A DNA stretch of 64,000 bases from assembly GCF_012999535.1 (NCBI RefSeq), contig NZ_JABBWV010000008.1, forward strand, positions 186,001 through 250,000, in the 5' to 3' direction. Below the pieces are notes generated by a model, which saw nothing but the letters and a program-made list of their open reading frames with translations, was not told where the DNA came from and did not search any database. Below are positions 52,184 through 61,940 of this stretch, one piece after another; position 1 is the first letter of the stretch; each line of letters begins with the position of its first letter. The stretch comes from Microbispora sp. H11081. GTDB lineage: Bacteria > Actinomycetota > Actinomycetes > Streptosporangiales > Streptosporangiaceae. Both the position numbers and the translations under genes were made by a program.

Positions 52184-53059
52184 GTGAACGAAGGTCACGA
52201 GGACCCCCCGAAGCTCCCCATCAGGGAGCGCTCTCCTCGGCCAGGGACCGGCCGTCACCGCCGGCCGCTCCCCGCCGACCTGCCGTCCGACGCGCCCGCC
52301 CTGGTCCTCGCGGTGCCGGGCAGGGCGGGGGACCCGGTGGGGCCGTACGGGGACGTGGCCATGGAGGTCGCCTCCATCGTCAGGATCGACAACCCGCAGA
52401 TCGACCTTCGCATCGTCTCGCTGGCGGACGGCGGCGCCGATCTCACCAAGGAGTTCACCTCCATCGCCGCGCAGCGGTCCGCCGACGGACCCGGCGCGGT
52501 GGTCGTCCCGCTCGTCACCGGCCCCCACCCGCGCGTGCTGCGCGCCGTACGGGACGCCGTGACGCAGAGCGAGACCACGGTGCGGATCACCGAGCCGCTC
52601 GGCCCGCACCCGCTGCTGGCCGAGGCCCTGCACGTCCGCCTGGCCGAGGCGGGCCTGGCCCGCGCCGACCGGATGCGGCTGTTCAACGTCTCCTCCCCCG
52701 TCGACGGGATCATCGTCGCGACCGCCGGGGGCGACGAGGCCGCCAGGGGCGCCGACGCGACGGCCGTCCTGCTCGCCGCCCGCCTGACGCTCCCCGTCGT
52801 CCCTGCCGCGCTGGACGGCCAGCCGAGCGTCCGCGACGCCGCCGAGCGCCTGCGCAACATCGGCGCCAACCGGCTGGCCATGGTGCCGTACGTCATCGGG
52901 CCCGAGACCGACCGCGACCGCATCACGACGGCCGCCGAGTCGATCGGCGCCGGGTGCGCCGAACCGCTCGGCGCGCACGAGTCCGTGGCCCGCATGGTCT
53001 GCGTCCGGTACGGCGCGGCCTTCGGCGAGATCGAGGGCTTCGACGACCTGTCCGACTGA
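52184..53059 (+). CDS. CbiX/SirB-like sirohydrochlorin chelatase family protein
   Basis: 291 residues from a GTG. Two similar halves are expected of the long CbiX/SirB form: ALVLAVPGRAGDP starts the first, TEPLGPHPLLAEALHVRL ends it, and VDGIIVATAGGDEAARGAD with LAMVPYVIGPETDRDRI forms the second. The chelatases insert Co or Fe into sirohydrochlorin for B12 or siroheme. The first metal-binding His of the usual AHGSRDP is a Pro here, while the GPHP His is kept, so chelatase activity is uncertain. No other tetrapyrrole gene is adjacent. Confidence 0.7.
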   Translation: MNEGHEDPPKLPIRERSPRPGTGRHRRPLPADLPSDAPALVLAVPGRAGDPVGPYGDVAMEVASIVRIDNPQIDLRIVSLADGGADLTKEFTSIAAQRSADGPGAVVVPLVTGPHPRVLRAVRDAVTQSETTVRITEPLGPHPLLAEALHVRLAEAGLARADRMRLFNVSSPVDGIIVATAGGDEAARGADATAVLLAARLTLPVVPAALDGQPSVRDAAERLRNIGANRLAMVPYVIGPETDRDRITTAAESIGAGCAEPLGAHESVARMVCVRYGAAFGEIEGFDDLSD

Positions 53060-53094
53060 CCGGCGCCCGCCGGAAGCCGGAAGGGCCCGCGGGG

Positions 53095-53457
53095 TCAGGG
53101 CAGCGGGCGGCGGCCGGGGAAGCCGAGGTCGCTGCGGTGGTACCAGCCCAGGGCGGTCTCCCCCTCCAGCCAGCACAGCCGCACGGACACCTCGCCGAGC
53201 ACGGCGGGGAAGTCGACGAGCAGCGGGGCGACGCCCTTGATCTCGATCTCCTCGGCGTCGAACCAGCTCAGGATCTCGTCCATCCGCGCCTCAAGGCCCT
53301 TGGCCTCCGGCAGGCCGCCGAGAGGCGAGGCGCCCGCGTGCCGCAGGTCGTGGGTGAGCTCGGCCAGGTCGGCGCGTACGGCGACGAACTCCCGGGCGTG
53401 CTGGAGCACCGCCGGCATCAACGATTCGGCCTCGTCGACCGTGAAGATCCTCGCCAC
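53095..53457 (-). CDS. DUF2203 family protein
   Basis: 120 residues. Matches DUF2203: ARIFTVDEAESLMPAVL, EARMDEILSWFDAEEIEIKG, APLLVDFPAVLGE and LCWLEGETALGWYHRSDLGF. The Trp/Tyr-His-rich C-terminus and the GRRPLP ending are typical. Function is unknown. It follows the VOC gene on the same strand by about 34 bp and converges on the cbiX-like gene. Confidence 0.85.
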   Translation of the reverse strand: MARIFTVDEAESLMPAVLQHAREFVAVRADLAELTHDLRHAGASPLGGLPEAKGLEARMDEILSWFDAEEIEIKGVAPLLVDFPAVLGEVSVRLCWLEGETALGWYHRSDLGFPGRRPLP

Positions 53458-53491
53458 CCTCCGGACGCTATCGCATCGGCCCGCGGGAGGC

Positions 53492-53863
53492 TCACAGGCG
53501 GCGGCGCAGCAGGCAGAACTCGTTGCCCTCCGGGTCGGCGAGCACGTGCCAGTCCTCCTCGCCGGTCTGGCCCACGTCGGCCGGCACCGCGCCGAGCTTC
53601 AGCAGGCGCTCCAGCTCGGCCTCCTGGTCGCGGTCGGTGGGGTTGACGTCGATGTGCAGGCGCAGCTTGTCCCGCTTGGGCTCCGGCACCGGCTCGAAGA
53701 TGATCGTCGGCTGGAGACCGCCGAAGCCGACGCCCGGCGGGCCGATCTCCACACAGCCGTCCTCGCGCCCGATCACCTCGAAACCCAGCACCTCGCACCA
53801 GAAGGCGGCGAGCCGCTCCGCGTCCTCGCAGTCGAGGACGAGCTCACTGATTCGACAGGCCAT
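53492..53863 (-). CDS. VOC family protein
   Basis: 123 residues from the ATG at 53863. The glyoxalase-like fold is seen in ELVLDCEDAERLAAFWCEVL, GLQPTIIFEPVPEPKRDKLR with LHIDVNP, and the closing strand HVLADPEGNEFCLLRRRL. This is the small, single-module type common in actinobacteria, with no assigned substrate. It lies between the MmyB-type regulator and DUF2203 genes, all on the minus strand. Confidence 0.88.
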   Translation of the reverse strand: MACRISELVLDCEDAERLAAFWCEVLGFEVIGREDGCVEIGPPGVGFGGLQPTIIFEPVPEPKRDKLRLHIDVNPTDRDQEAELERLLKLGAVPADVGQTGEEDWHVLADPEGNEFCLLRRRL

Positions 53864-53873
53864 GGGCCGGACT

Positions 53874-54761
53874 TTACCCCTGGACCACCGGCTCATGCCG
53901 TGGGCAGTGGACGGCCTCCGGATGGGCAAGCAGCCACTCGATGCGGTCGCGGCTCTCGTCGTCGGCCGGCGTGTGGACCACGAGCCGGGTCTCCGGCGGC
54001 GCCGCCAGCGCCATGCTGGTGGACGCCAGGCGGACCATCCCCACCGCGGAGTGCTGGTACAGCTTCATCCGCGGCCCCGGCCTGGCCACGTCGTGCTTCG
54101 CCCACATCCGGGCGAAGTCGGGGCTGGCCGCCGACAGCCGGCTGACGAAGTTCGTCCACACCGGCTCGCCCACGTGCCTGCCGAAGGACGCCCGCAGGGT
54201 GGCGACCATCCTGGGGTACTCCTCCTCCTTGTTCACCAGCGGGCAGCAGCACTCCGGGACCGTGAACACGCGCCACAGGACGTTGCGCTCGCCCCGGGGG
54301 CAGGAGACCAGTGACACGAAGATCCGGGCGTACGCGGCGTTCCAGGCAAGCAGGTCATACCTAGCGTTGTGGACGTACGCCGGAAGCGGGTCGAGCTGGC
54401 GCAGGATCGTGTGCACCTCGGCGTCGAGGCCTTCCTCGTCGTCCACGGGGCCGGCGACCTCCGGCAGCTCGGCCAGCCGGTAGAGGTGCTCCCGCTCGGC
54501 CGCGTCCAGCCTCAGCGTCCGCGCGATCGCGTCCAGCACCTGCACCGACGCGTTGATGGGACGGCCCTGTTCCAGCCAGGTGTACCAGGTCACGCCCACC
54601 CCGGCGAGCTGGGCGACCTCCTCCCGCCGCAGCCCCGGCGTACGGCGGCGCAGCCCGGGCGGCAGCCCGACGTCCTCGGGCCGGATCCGCTCGCGCCTGC
54701 TGCGCAGGTAGGCTGCGAGCTCCTCACGCCTGGTGTTCCTTGTGCGGGTCCCCGTCGTCAC
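53874..54761 (-). CDS. Helix-turn-helix regulator with MmyB-like ligand domain
   Basis: 295 residues. The N-terminal XRE-type DNA-binding domain is highly typical: RREELAAYLRSRRERI, LRREEVAQLAGVGVTWYTWL, EQGRPINASVQVLDAIARTL. The C-terminal MmyB-like ligand-binding domain carries LDPLPAYVHNARYDLLAWN and SPDFARMWAKHDV. Such regulators often control a divergent oxidoreductase or exporter; here an MFS gene diverges with a 102-bp gap, so it likely represses it. Confidence 0.9.
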   Translation of the reverse strand: MTTGTRTRNTRREELAAYLRSRRERIRPEDVGLPPGLRRRTPGLRREEVAQLAGVGVTWYTWLEQGRPINASVQVLDAIARTLRLDAAEREHLYRLAELPEVAGPVDDEEGLDAEVHTILRQLDPLPAYVHNARYDLLAWNAAYARIFVSLVSCPRGERNVLWRVFTVPECCCPLVNKEEEYPRMVATLRASFGRHVGEPVWTNFVSRLSAASPDFARMWAKHDVARPGPRMKLYQHSAVGMVRLASTSMALAAPPETRLVVHTPADDESRDRIEWLLAHPEAVHCPRHEPVVQG

Positions 54762-54790
54762 CTCCCCATCCTCGCAAGCGAGGGGCCGGG

Positions 54791-54819
54791 TTGCCAGGTG
54801 GTGGCACTACCAGTATCCG
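54791..54819 (+). promoter_or_regulatory. Candidate promoter of the MFS gene
   Basis: TTGCCA (54791-54796) and TATCCG (54814-54819) are 17 bp apart. Two related octamers, CCAGTATC (54810) and CCGGTATC (54833), 23 bp apart, could be regulator sites. Assignment is tentative. Confidence 0.35.
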
Positions 54820-54863
54820 CAGGCTCTCGGCACCGGTATCACCCCGGCCGCATCGTTGCCTGC

Positions 54864-56264
54864 ATGACCACTGTCACCACCCGCGCGCCGGCCGCGCGGC
54901 GGACCCCGTCCTCCGCTCTGCTGCTCACCGTCATCCTGGCGGGGCAGTTCATGGCCATCCTCGACTCCACCATCGTCAACGTCGCCGCGCCCACGATGCG
55001 CGCCGATCTCGGGGCCACCGGCTCCGGGCTGCAACTCGTCATCTCCGGCTACACCGTCGCGTACGCCATGCTGCTGATCACCGGGGCGCGCCTCGGGGGG
55101 CTGCTCGGCTACCGGCGGCTGTTCCTCACCGGGCTCGCGGTGTTCACGGCCGCGTCGCTCATGTGCGGGCTCGCCCCGTCGACCGGCGTGCTGATCGCCT
55201 TCCGGCTCGTGCAGGGCGCGGGAGCCGCCCTGATGGTGCCGCAGGTGCTCAGCCTGATCCAGGTCACCTTCGACGGCGCCTCGCGGGGGCGGGCGCTCGG
55301 CGTCTACGCCACGGTCATCTCGGCCGGCGCGGTCGTCGGGCAGGTGCTCGGCGGGCTGCTGGTGACCGCCGACCTGTTCGGCACGGCCTGGCGGCCGGTC
55401 TTCCTGGTCAACGTGCCGATCGGGCTCGCCCTGCTGGCCGTCGGAGCGCGGAGGCTGCCCGCCGAGCACGTGCGGCGTGAGCAGGGTCTCGACGTGCCCG
55501 GCCTGGTCACCCTGTCGCTCGCGGTCTGCCTGCTGGTCGTGCCGCTCGTGCTCGGGCACGAGCAGAACTGGCCGCTGTGGGGGTGGATCTCCATGGGACT
55601 CGCGGTCCTCGCGTTCTGCGCGTTCCTGCTCGTGGAGCGGCGTACGGCGCATCCGCTCGTCCCCGGCCGGCTGCTGCGCGCGCCCGGTGTGTCCGCCGCC
55701 GCGTCCGGCATCTTCCTCGTGATGGCGGCGTACGGCGGCTGGCTGTTCGTCATGGCCCTCCACCTGCAGGGCGGCCTCGGCGACAGCGCCCTGCGGGCGG
55801 GCTGCCTGTTCATCCCCGCGGCCGCCGCCTTCGGGCTCACCAGCCTCAACTGGAAGCGGCTGCCGGCCCGCCTGCACCGGCCGGTGATCGTCGCCGCCGC
55901 CGTCGTCACCGCCGCGGGCGAGCTGGCCCTGGCGGCGGCGCTGGCCGGCGGCGGCCACGGCGAGCCGCTGCTGGAGATCAGCTTCGCGGCCATCGGAGCC
56001 GGGATGGCGGCCATGTACAGCCCGCTCATGGCGGTGGCGCTGGCCCGGGTCGCGCCCGCCGACGTGTCCGACGCCAGCGGCCTGCTGGCGATGATGCTCC
56101 AGCTCGGCCAGGTGGTCGGCGTGGCCGTCTTCGGCACGCTGTTCCTCAGCCTCACCCCATCCGCGCACGCCGCCGTGGTGACGTCGGTCTCGCTGGCCGT
56201 GGTCTCGCTGGCCGCCGGCGGGTGCGCGCTGCCTCTCCTGCGCACCCGCCGGGACCAGGGATGA
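54864..56264 (+). CDS. MFS exporter, DHA2 (EmrB/QacA) family
   Basis: 466 residues. The family motif in helix 1, FMAILDSTIVNVAAPTM, is exact for DHA2 drug:proton antiporters. Motif A-like GGLLGYRRLFLTG and FRLVQGAGAALMVPQVLSL follow, and about 14 helices can be counted. It probably exports an antibiotic, dye or metabolite. It is divergent from a MmyB-type regulator. It converges on gdhA with a shared hairpin between them. Confidence 0.9.
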   Translation: MTTVTTRAPAARRTPSSALLLTVILAGQFMAILDSTIVNVAAPTMRADLGATGSGLQLVISGYTVAYAMLLITGARLGGLLGYRRLFLTGLAVFTAASLMCGLAPSTGVLIAFRLVQGAGAALMVPQVLSLIQVTFDGASRGRALGVYATVISAGAVVGQVLGGLLVTADLFGTAWRPVFLVNVPIGLALLAVGARRLPAEHVRREQGLDVPGLVTLSLAVCLLVVPLVLGHEQNWPLWGWISMGLAVLAFCAFLLVERRTAHPLVPGRLLRAPGVSAAASGIFLVMAAYGGWLFVMALHLQGGLGDSALRAGCLFIPAAAAFGLTSLNWKRLPARLHRPVIVAAAVVTAAGELALAAALAGGGHGEPLLEISFAAIGAGMAAMYSPLMAVALARVAPADVSDASGLLAMMLQLGQVVGVAVFGTLFLSLTPSAHAAVVTSVSLAVVSLAAGGCALPLLRTRRDQG

Positions 56265-56274
56265 GCACCCGCCC

Positions 56275-56304
56275 GAGCGCCCGCCCGAGCACCCGGGCGG
56301 GCGC

Positions 56305-56306
<2 letters not shown>
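56275..56306. terminator. Bidirectional terminator between MFS gene and gdhA
   Basis: A perfect 12-bp stem GAGCGCCCGCCC with GGGCGGGCGCTC closes an 8-base loop. It lies between two convergent genes and its right end runs into the gdhA stop codon (56305-56307). Confidence 0.7.
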
Positions 56307-57657
<1,351 letters not shown>

Positions 57658-57679
57658 TTATTTCTGTTTCCTCCATATC

Positions 57680-57707
57680 ACAGTAGAGGCATCCGGGTTG
57701 TGAGCAA
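57680..57707 (-). promoter_or_regulatory. Promoter of gdhA
   Basis: On the minus strand, -35 TTGCTC (57707-57702) and -10 TACTGT (57685-57680) are 16 bp apart. The leader to the ATG would be about 25 bases and is AT-rich. Confidence 0.5.
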
Positions 57708-57714
57708 CGCGGTC

Positions 57715-58647
57715 TCAAGATCCGGGACGCAGGAGGGCCCGCCAGACGTCGATCACGAGCACGGAGCGCATGCCCACCGACCGGTAGAGGCCGAGCGCGG
57801 GGGTCGTGTTGTTGCCGTCCACGTGCAGGATCGTGCCCGCCCGGCCGCGCCGCTCGTCGGCCTCGAAGGCCCACGTGAGCAGCAGCCGGCCGAGACCGCG
57901 CCCGCGGAAGGCCGGGCGCGTCGCGAGCGTACGGACATAGCCGCAGTTCTCGTCGGGCACGAAGTGGTTCGTCCCGAGCAGCATGGCCGCGGGCTCGCCG
58001 TGCACGCGGGCCAGCAGAAGTTGCGTCCAGTCGTTCGCGCTTGACGCCTCCATCTCCCCGGCCCACTCCTCGAACGTCGCAGGCACGAACCCGAAGTGCT
58101 CGGCGAACGCCTCCTGCTGGACGGCGTGCGCCGCGCGCAGCACCTCCCCGCCGCCGGGCGAGCCCGCCTCGACCGTCACCCCGGGCAGGGAGAGGGGTCG
58201 TACGCCGGAGTGGTCGGCCCGCATGCGGTGGAAGCTCGTCGCGGGCGCGAAGCCGCGCTCCTTGGCGGCCTCGCGCATGACCGTGTCCTGCTCGTAGACG
58301 CTGACGTCCACCACGGCGTGGTCGTGCCCGGCCTCGCGGGCGAGGTGGCCTGCGCGGCCGAGCACCAGGTCCCACAGCAGCGCCGCCGCGCCCGGCTCCC
58401 TGGCCTGCACGTCGATGTCCACGTTGTCGCTTCCGCCCTTGCGCCTGGCGTAGCCCCAGCCGAGGAGCCGCCCGCCCGAGCCGATCACCCAGCTGTCGCG
58501 CTCCAGGTCCAGCTCACCGAGGGTGTCGGCGATGTCGTCGAGCGTCCAGTCGGGCTTGCCCGTCACCTGGATGTCGTGCTCGGCGACCAGGTCGTGGATC
58601 GCCGCCGCGTCGCCGGACACCGGACGCCGGATGTCGTAGTCGTTCAT
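57715..58647 (-). CDS. GNAT N-acetyltransferase (two-domain type)
   Basis: 310 residues from the ATG at 58647 (another lies six codons upstream). Two GNAT halves can be read. The first, degenerate one spans about residues 1-140; the second has the acetyl-CoA loop RTLATRPAFRGRGLGRLLLTW and the typical NNTTPALGLYRSVGMRSV. This resembles the tandem-GNAT layout of mycothiol synthase, but the active-site sequence is not close enough to call it that. It is followed by gdhA and preceded by a frameshifted GNAT gene. Confidence 0.82.
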   Translation of the reverse strand: MNDYDIRRPVSGDAAAIHDLVAEHDIQVTGKPDWTLDDIADTLGELDLERDSWVIGSGGRLLGWGYARRKGGSDNVDIDVQAREPGAAALLWDLVLGRAGHLAREAGHDHAVVDVSVYEQDTVMREAAKERGFAPATSFHRMRADHSGVRPLSLPGVTVEAGSPGGGEVLRAAHAVQQEAFAEHFGFVPATFEEWAGEMEASSANDWTQLLLARVHGEPAAMLLGTNHFVPDENCGYVRTLATRPAFRGRGLGRLLLTWAFEADERRGRAGTILHVDGNNTTPALGLYRSVGMRSVLVIDVWRALLRPGS

Positions 58648-58737
58648 GCCGCTGTTTCTACGCATCGCGACTTGTGGGCGGCTTGCCGAGGAGTTGGCGG
58701 CGCCCCGCGCATCCCCAGGGACCTCGGAGCCGGTTGC

Positions 58738-59633
58738 CTACCGGGGGACGGCGGCGGGTTCGAACAGCACCCTGGCCCGCACCTGCCGGAACCCGCTCCG
58801 TTCGAGATCGGCCGTCGCCTCCGCCCGATGCGCGTCCACGTCGGCGATCACCTCCATGGCACCGCCGCCGAGCAGCGCCCGGACCGCCTCGGCCAGGAGT
58901 TCACCCCGGGCCGCCCCGTCGAGCACGCCGAGATAGACGACGAGGGATAGCACGCGTCCCCCGCCGTTCCGGCCAGGCCGATCGGCTCTCCCGCGTCCAG
59001 CGCCACCCGCCATCGGCAGAGCGGCCCCGTCCACCAGGCCAGCGGATCCGTGGCCGTGTCGACGCCGGCGACCGCCCGCGCGATCTCGGCGCCCGTCAGC
59101 AGGTCCGGCTCCGCGATCCGCGCAACCAGGGCGCGGATCTCCGCCGCGCCGCCGGCCGGGCGGAAGGTGTACCGCCCGGAGGGCGCCGGGGGCGGCGTGC
59201 CCGTCCACGAGTATCTGAGCCGCTCACCACGCTCGGCCAGGCCGGCGAGGCGGGCCGCGGCCATCGGCGCCTCCACCACGGCGAGGACCTCCGGCCTGTC
59301 GCGCCAGTGCGGCGGCAGGGCGGCGTAGTACGCCCCCGGCCCGCCGAGCGCCTGGTGCGCGGCGCGCAGCAGCGCGGCGCCCACCTCCGGCTCGGCGTCC
59401 AGGTCGAAACGCTCCAGCCAGGGAGCGCCGGCGGCGCCCGGCGGCAGGAGCCAGGCCGCCCGGCCGACGACACGCCCGGCACGCAGGGCGACCCAGGTGT
59501 TCTCGGGCCGGTAGCCGCCGCCGGCGATGCCCTCGGCATAGCCGACCTGGCGCAACTGGGGCAGCGGATCGGGCATGGAGTCGAACAGGCTCTCCTCGCC
59601 CGCGACCAGCGGGCGGATGACCACGTCGGTCAT
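58738..59633 (-). pseudogene. GNAT-like gene with a one-base deletion in a G-run
   Basis: From the ATG at 59633 (after GGAGGATC) the frame reads a GNAT-like protein for about 225 residues (VIRPLVAGEESLFDS, then WVALRAGRVVGRAAWLL, then ALDAGEPIGLAGTAG). It then loses codon bias. One extra G in the run at 58958-58962 would join it to a second frame reading GRVLSLVVYLGVLDGAARGE, then GGGAMEVIADVDAHRAEATA, and stopping at 58738. The full protein would be about 298 residues. It could be a mutation, a sequencing error or programmed slippage. Confidence 0.6.
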
Positions 59634-59666
59634 TGGTTGATCCTCCGGGAAGGCGGACGCCCCGGA

Positions 59667-59717
59667 TCAGATCCGCGCGGACGCCGGAACGCGGACGGGG
59701 CGCAGAACATCGGACAT
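59667..59717 (-). CDS. Possible 16-residue leader peptide
   Basis: MSDVLRPVRVPASARI starts at an ATG preceded by GGAGGGAGG at a good distance and ends 34 bp before the frameshifted GNAT gene. The very strong ribosome site for so short a frame suggests a regulatory leader peptide, but nothing else supports it. Confidence 0.25.
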   Translation of the reverse strand: MSDVLRPVRVPASARI

Positions 59718-59976
59718 TGTTCTGACCTCCCTCCGGCTCGACGGCGTACCCGGAACCTACTCGCCGCGTTCGCGGGCCGCAAGACCGCCGATCATCGGGA
59801 CGCCCGCGATCGCGCCGGCCTGCCGCGGGCCGCGTGAAAGTTTCCCGGGCGGGACCCGGACGGCGGGCGTACGCGCAGGTCGGAGAACAGGCGCCCACCG
59901 GGCGGTTGCCCCGGGCACGGCGGGCGCTTTCGATGACCTTGAGCCGGAAGCCCCCGTCCCGCCCCGGGAGCATGTG

Positions 59977-61824
59977 ATGCCCAAGCGACTGTCCGCGGCA
60001 TTCTCCGTCGTCGTCTGCGCCGTGGTCGCCGCGGCGGCGCTCGTCGTGACCAGGCCGGCCCCGGCGGACGCGGGGACGGGCGGGTTCGACTTCACGCGGG
60101 CGCAGATCGTCGCGACGAACCTGCGGGTGCCCTGGGGCATGGCCTTCCTCCCCGACGGCAGCGCGCTCGTCTCGGAACGCGACACCGCGATCATCGTGCG
60201 GGTGCGTCCCGGATCCTCGCCGGAACAGGTGGCCATGGTCCCGAACGTGAAGCCGGGCGGCGAGGGCGGCCTGCTCGGCCTCGCGCTCTCCCCCACGTTC
60301 GCGCAGGACCAGATGGTCTACGCGTACTACACCAGCGCATCGGACAACCGGGTGGTCCGGTTCAGGCTCGGCGCCCCGCAGAGCCAGCAGGTGATCCTCG
60401 CCGGCATCCCCCGGGGCCAGTCGCGCAACGGCGGGCGCATCGCGTTCGGCCCGGACGGCCTGCTGTACGTGGCCACAGGCGACGCCGGATACCCGGCGAA
60501 CGCCCAGGGATCGAGCCTCGGCGGCAAGATCCTGCGCGTCACCCGGGACGGCGCGGTCCCAGCGACCAACCCGTACTCCGGCTCGCCCGTCTACAGCTAC
60601 GGCCACAGCAACGTCCAGGGGCTCGCCTGGGACGAGGCCGACCGGCTGTACGCCACCGAACTCGGCCAGAACACCACCGACGAGATCAACCACATCCTGC
60701 CGGGACGCAACTACGGCTGGCCCTCCTGCGAGGGCGTGTGCGGCAACCCCAACCTCGTGAACCCCCTGGTGACCTGGAACTCGGCCGAGGCCTCGCCCAG
60801 CGGCCTCGCCCACGCCAACGGCACGCTCTTCGCCGCCGCCCTCGCCGGCAAGCGGCTGTGGACGGTGCCGGTCAGCGGAGGCGTCAGGACGGGCGATCCT
60901 GCGGCCGAACTGCGGGGCTCGCCGGGCCGGCTGCGCACCGTGGCGGTCGGGCCCGACGGATGGCTCTGGGTGACGACGAGCAACCGCGACGGCAGGGGGG
61001 CGGCCGGCCCCGGCGACGACCTGGTCCTCCGGATCCCGCCGGTCGGCACGTGGCCGCCGGGGAGTTCGTCGCCCTCGCCGTCGCCCATCCCGTCGCCAAC
61101 GCCGTCACCCTCGTCGCCCGGCGGCCAGTCGCCGTGCCCCTCCCCCTCGTCGAGCCCTCCGCCGCCGAGCCCGTCGCCTTCTCCCAGCCCGTCGCCTTCT
61201 GCCAGCCCGTCGCCTTCTGCCAGCCCGTCGGCGTCCCCCAGCGCCTCCGCCTCCGCCAACCCTTCGCCCTCCCCCAGCCCTTCACCGTCCCCAAGCCCGT
61301 CGCCCAGCCCTTCCCCCAGTCCGTCGGCGTCGCCCAGCCCGTCGGCGTGTCCCTCGCCGTCGCCAAGCCCTTCACCGTCGCCGAGCCCCTCGCCGTGCCC
61401 CTCCCCCTCGCTCGGCGCGTCACCCTCGCCGTCGCCCTGGCCGTCGGTGTCGGCGAGCCCGTCGCCGTGCGCCTCGCCGTCACCCGCCGCGTCGCCCTCG
61501 CCCAGCCCGGCGCCCAGCCGGACGTGTGAGGCGACGATCCGGCTCTACCTGACGTGGGCGGCGGCCCCGTGGGGCGAGCTGACGGTGCGGAACACGGGAG
61601 TCCTGCCGATCAACTCGTGGATCGTCACCTTCACGGTCCCCGCCGGTCTGACCTACGTGCACATGGGGGACGGCAACTACGCCCCGCCGGGAACCACGGT
61701 GACCGTCACCAGCCTGTCTTACAACGGAGTGCTGCCGCCGGGCGCGTCGATCACGCGGCAGTTCGCGATCGGCTGGAACAGCGGCGCCGTCCAGGCGCCG
61801 ACGGCCACCTGCACCGCCATCTGA
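59977..61824 (+). CDS. Secreted PQQ-type sugar dehydrogenase paralogue with altered active site, CBM2-like domain
   Basis: 615 residues from the ATG at 59977, with GGGAG 6 bases upstream. A signal peptide (about 1-32) leads to a six-bladed glucose/sorbosone dehydrogenase beta-propeller (about 36-365). Relatives hold a catalytic His in HNGGRIAFGPDG; here it is SRNGGR, Arg at 150. The PQQ-contacting Arg of GHRN is Ser (GHSNVQG, 211). A Ser-Pro-rich linker of about 150 residues leads to a CBM2-like beta-sandwich with two Cys. Probably a pseudoenzyme or altered-specificity sugar-binding protein. Next to an intact paralogue. Confidence 0.85.
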   Translation: MPKRLSAAFSVVVCAVVAAAALVVTRPAPADAGTGGFDFTRAQIVATNLRVPWGMAFLPDGSALVSERDTAIIVRVRPGSSPEQVAMVPNVKPGGEGGLLGLALSPTFAQDQMVYAYYTSASDNRVVRFRLGAPQSQQVILAGIPRGQSRNGGRIAFGPDGLLYVATGDAGYPANAQGSSLGGKILRVTRDGAVPATNPYSGSPVYSYGHSNVQGLAWDEADRLYATELGQNTTDEINHILPGRNYGWPSCEGVCGNPNLVNPLVTWNSAEASPSGLAHANGTLFAAALAGKRLWTVPVSGGVRTGDPAAELRGSPGRLRTVAVGPDGWLWVTTSNRDGRGAAGPGDDLVLRIPPVGTWPPGSSSPSPSPIPSPTPSPSSPGGQSPCPSPSSSPPPPSPSPSPSPSPSASPSPSASPSASPSASASANPSPSPSPSPSPSPSPSPSPSPSASPSPSACPSPSPSPSPSPSPSPCPSPSLGASPSPSPWPSVSASPSPCASPSPAASPSPSPAPSRTCEATIRLYLTWAAAPWGELTVRNTGVLPINSWIVTFTVPAGLTYVHMGDGNYAPPGTTVTVTSLSYNGVLPPGASITRQFAIGWNSGAVQAPTATCTAI

Positions 61825-61837
61825 CGCCCGCCCGTCC

Positions 61838-61882
61838 CGCCCGCGCCCCGGCCCCGTACGCGTGTCGGCCGGGGCGCGGGCG
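61838..61882 (+). terminator. Terminator between the two sugar dehydrogenase paralogues
   Basis: A perfect 16-bp stem (61838-61853 with 61867-61882) around a 13-base loop begins 14 bp after the first paralogue's stop, so the two genes are probably separate transcription units. Confidence 0.75.
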
Positions 61883-61940
61883 CGGCGGAGGTGTTCGATC
61901 GGACCTGAGCCGGAAACCACGTATCGACCTGGAGCCTTCG

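Noticed and set aside
60711-61483. Repeated GEGDGLGEGDG-type and similar frames antisense or out of frame to the sugar dehydrogenase linker
   Set aside because: They arise from the Ser-Pro repeat DNA of the real gene and have no start or ribosome site of their own.
61060-61530. Tandem DNA repeat as a separate element
   Set aside because: It is the coding sequence of the Ser-Pro linker, so it is described with the gene.
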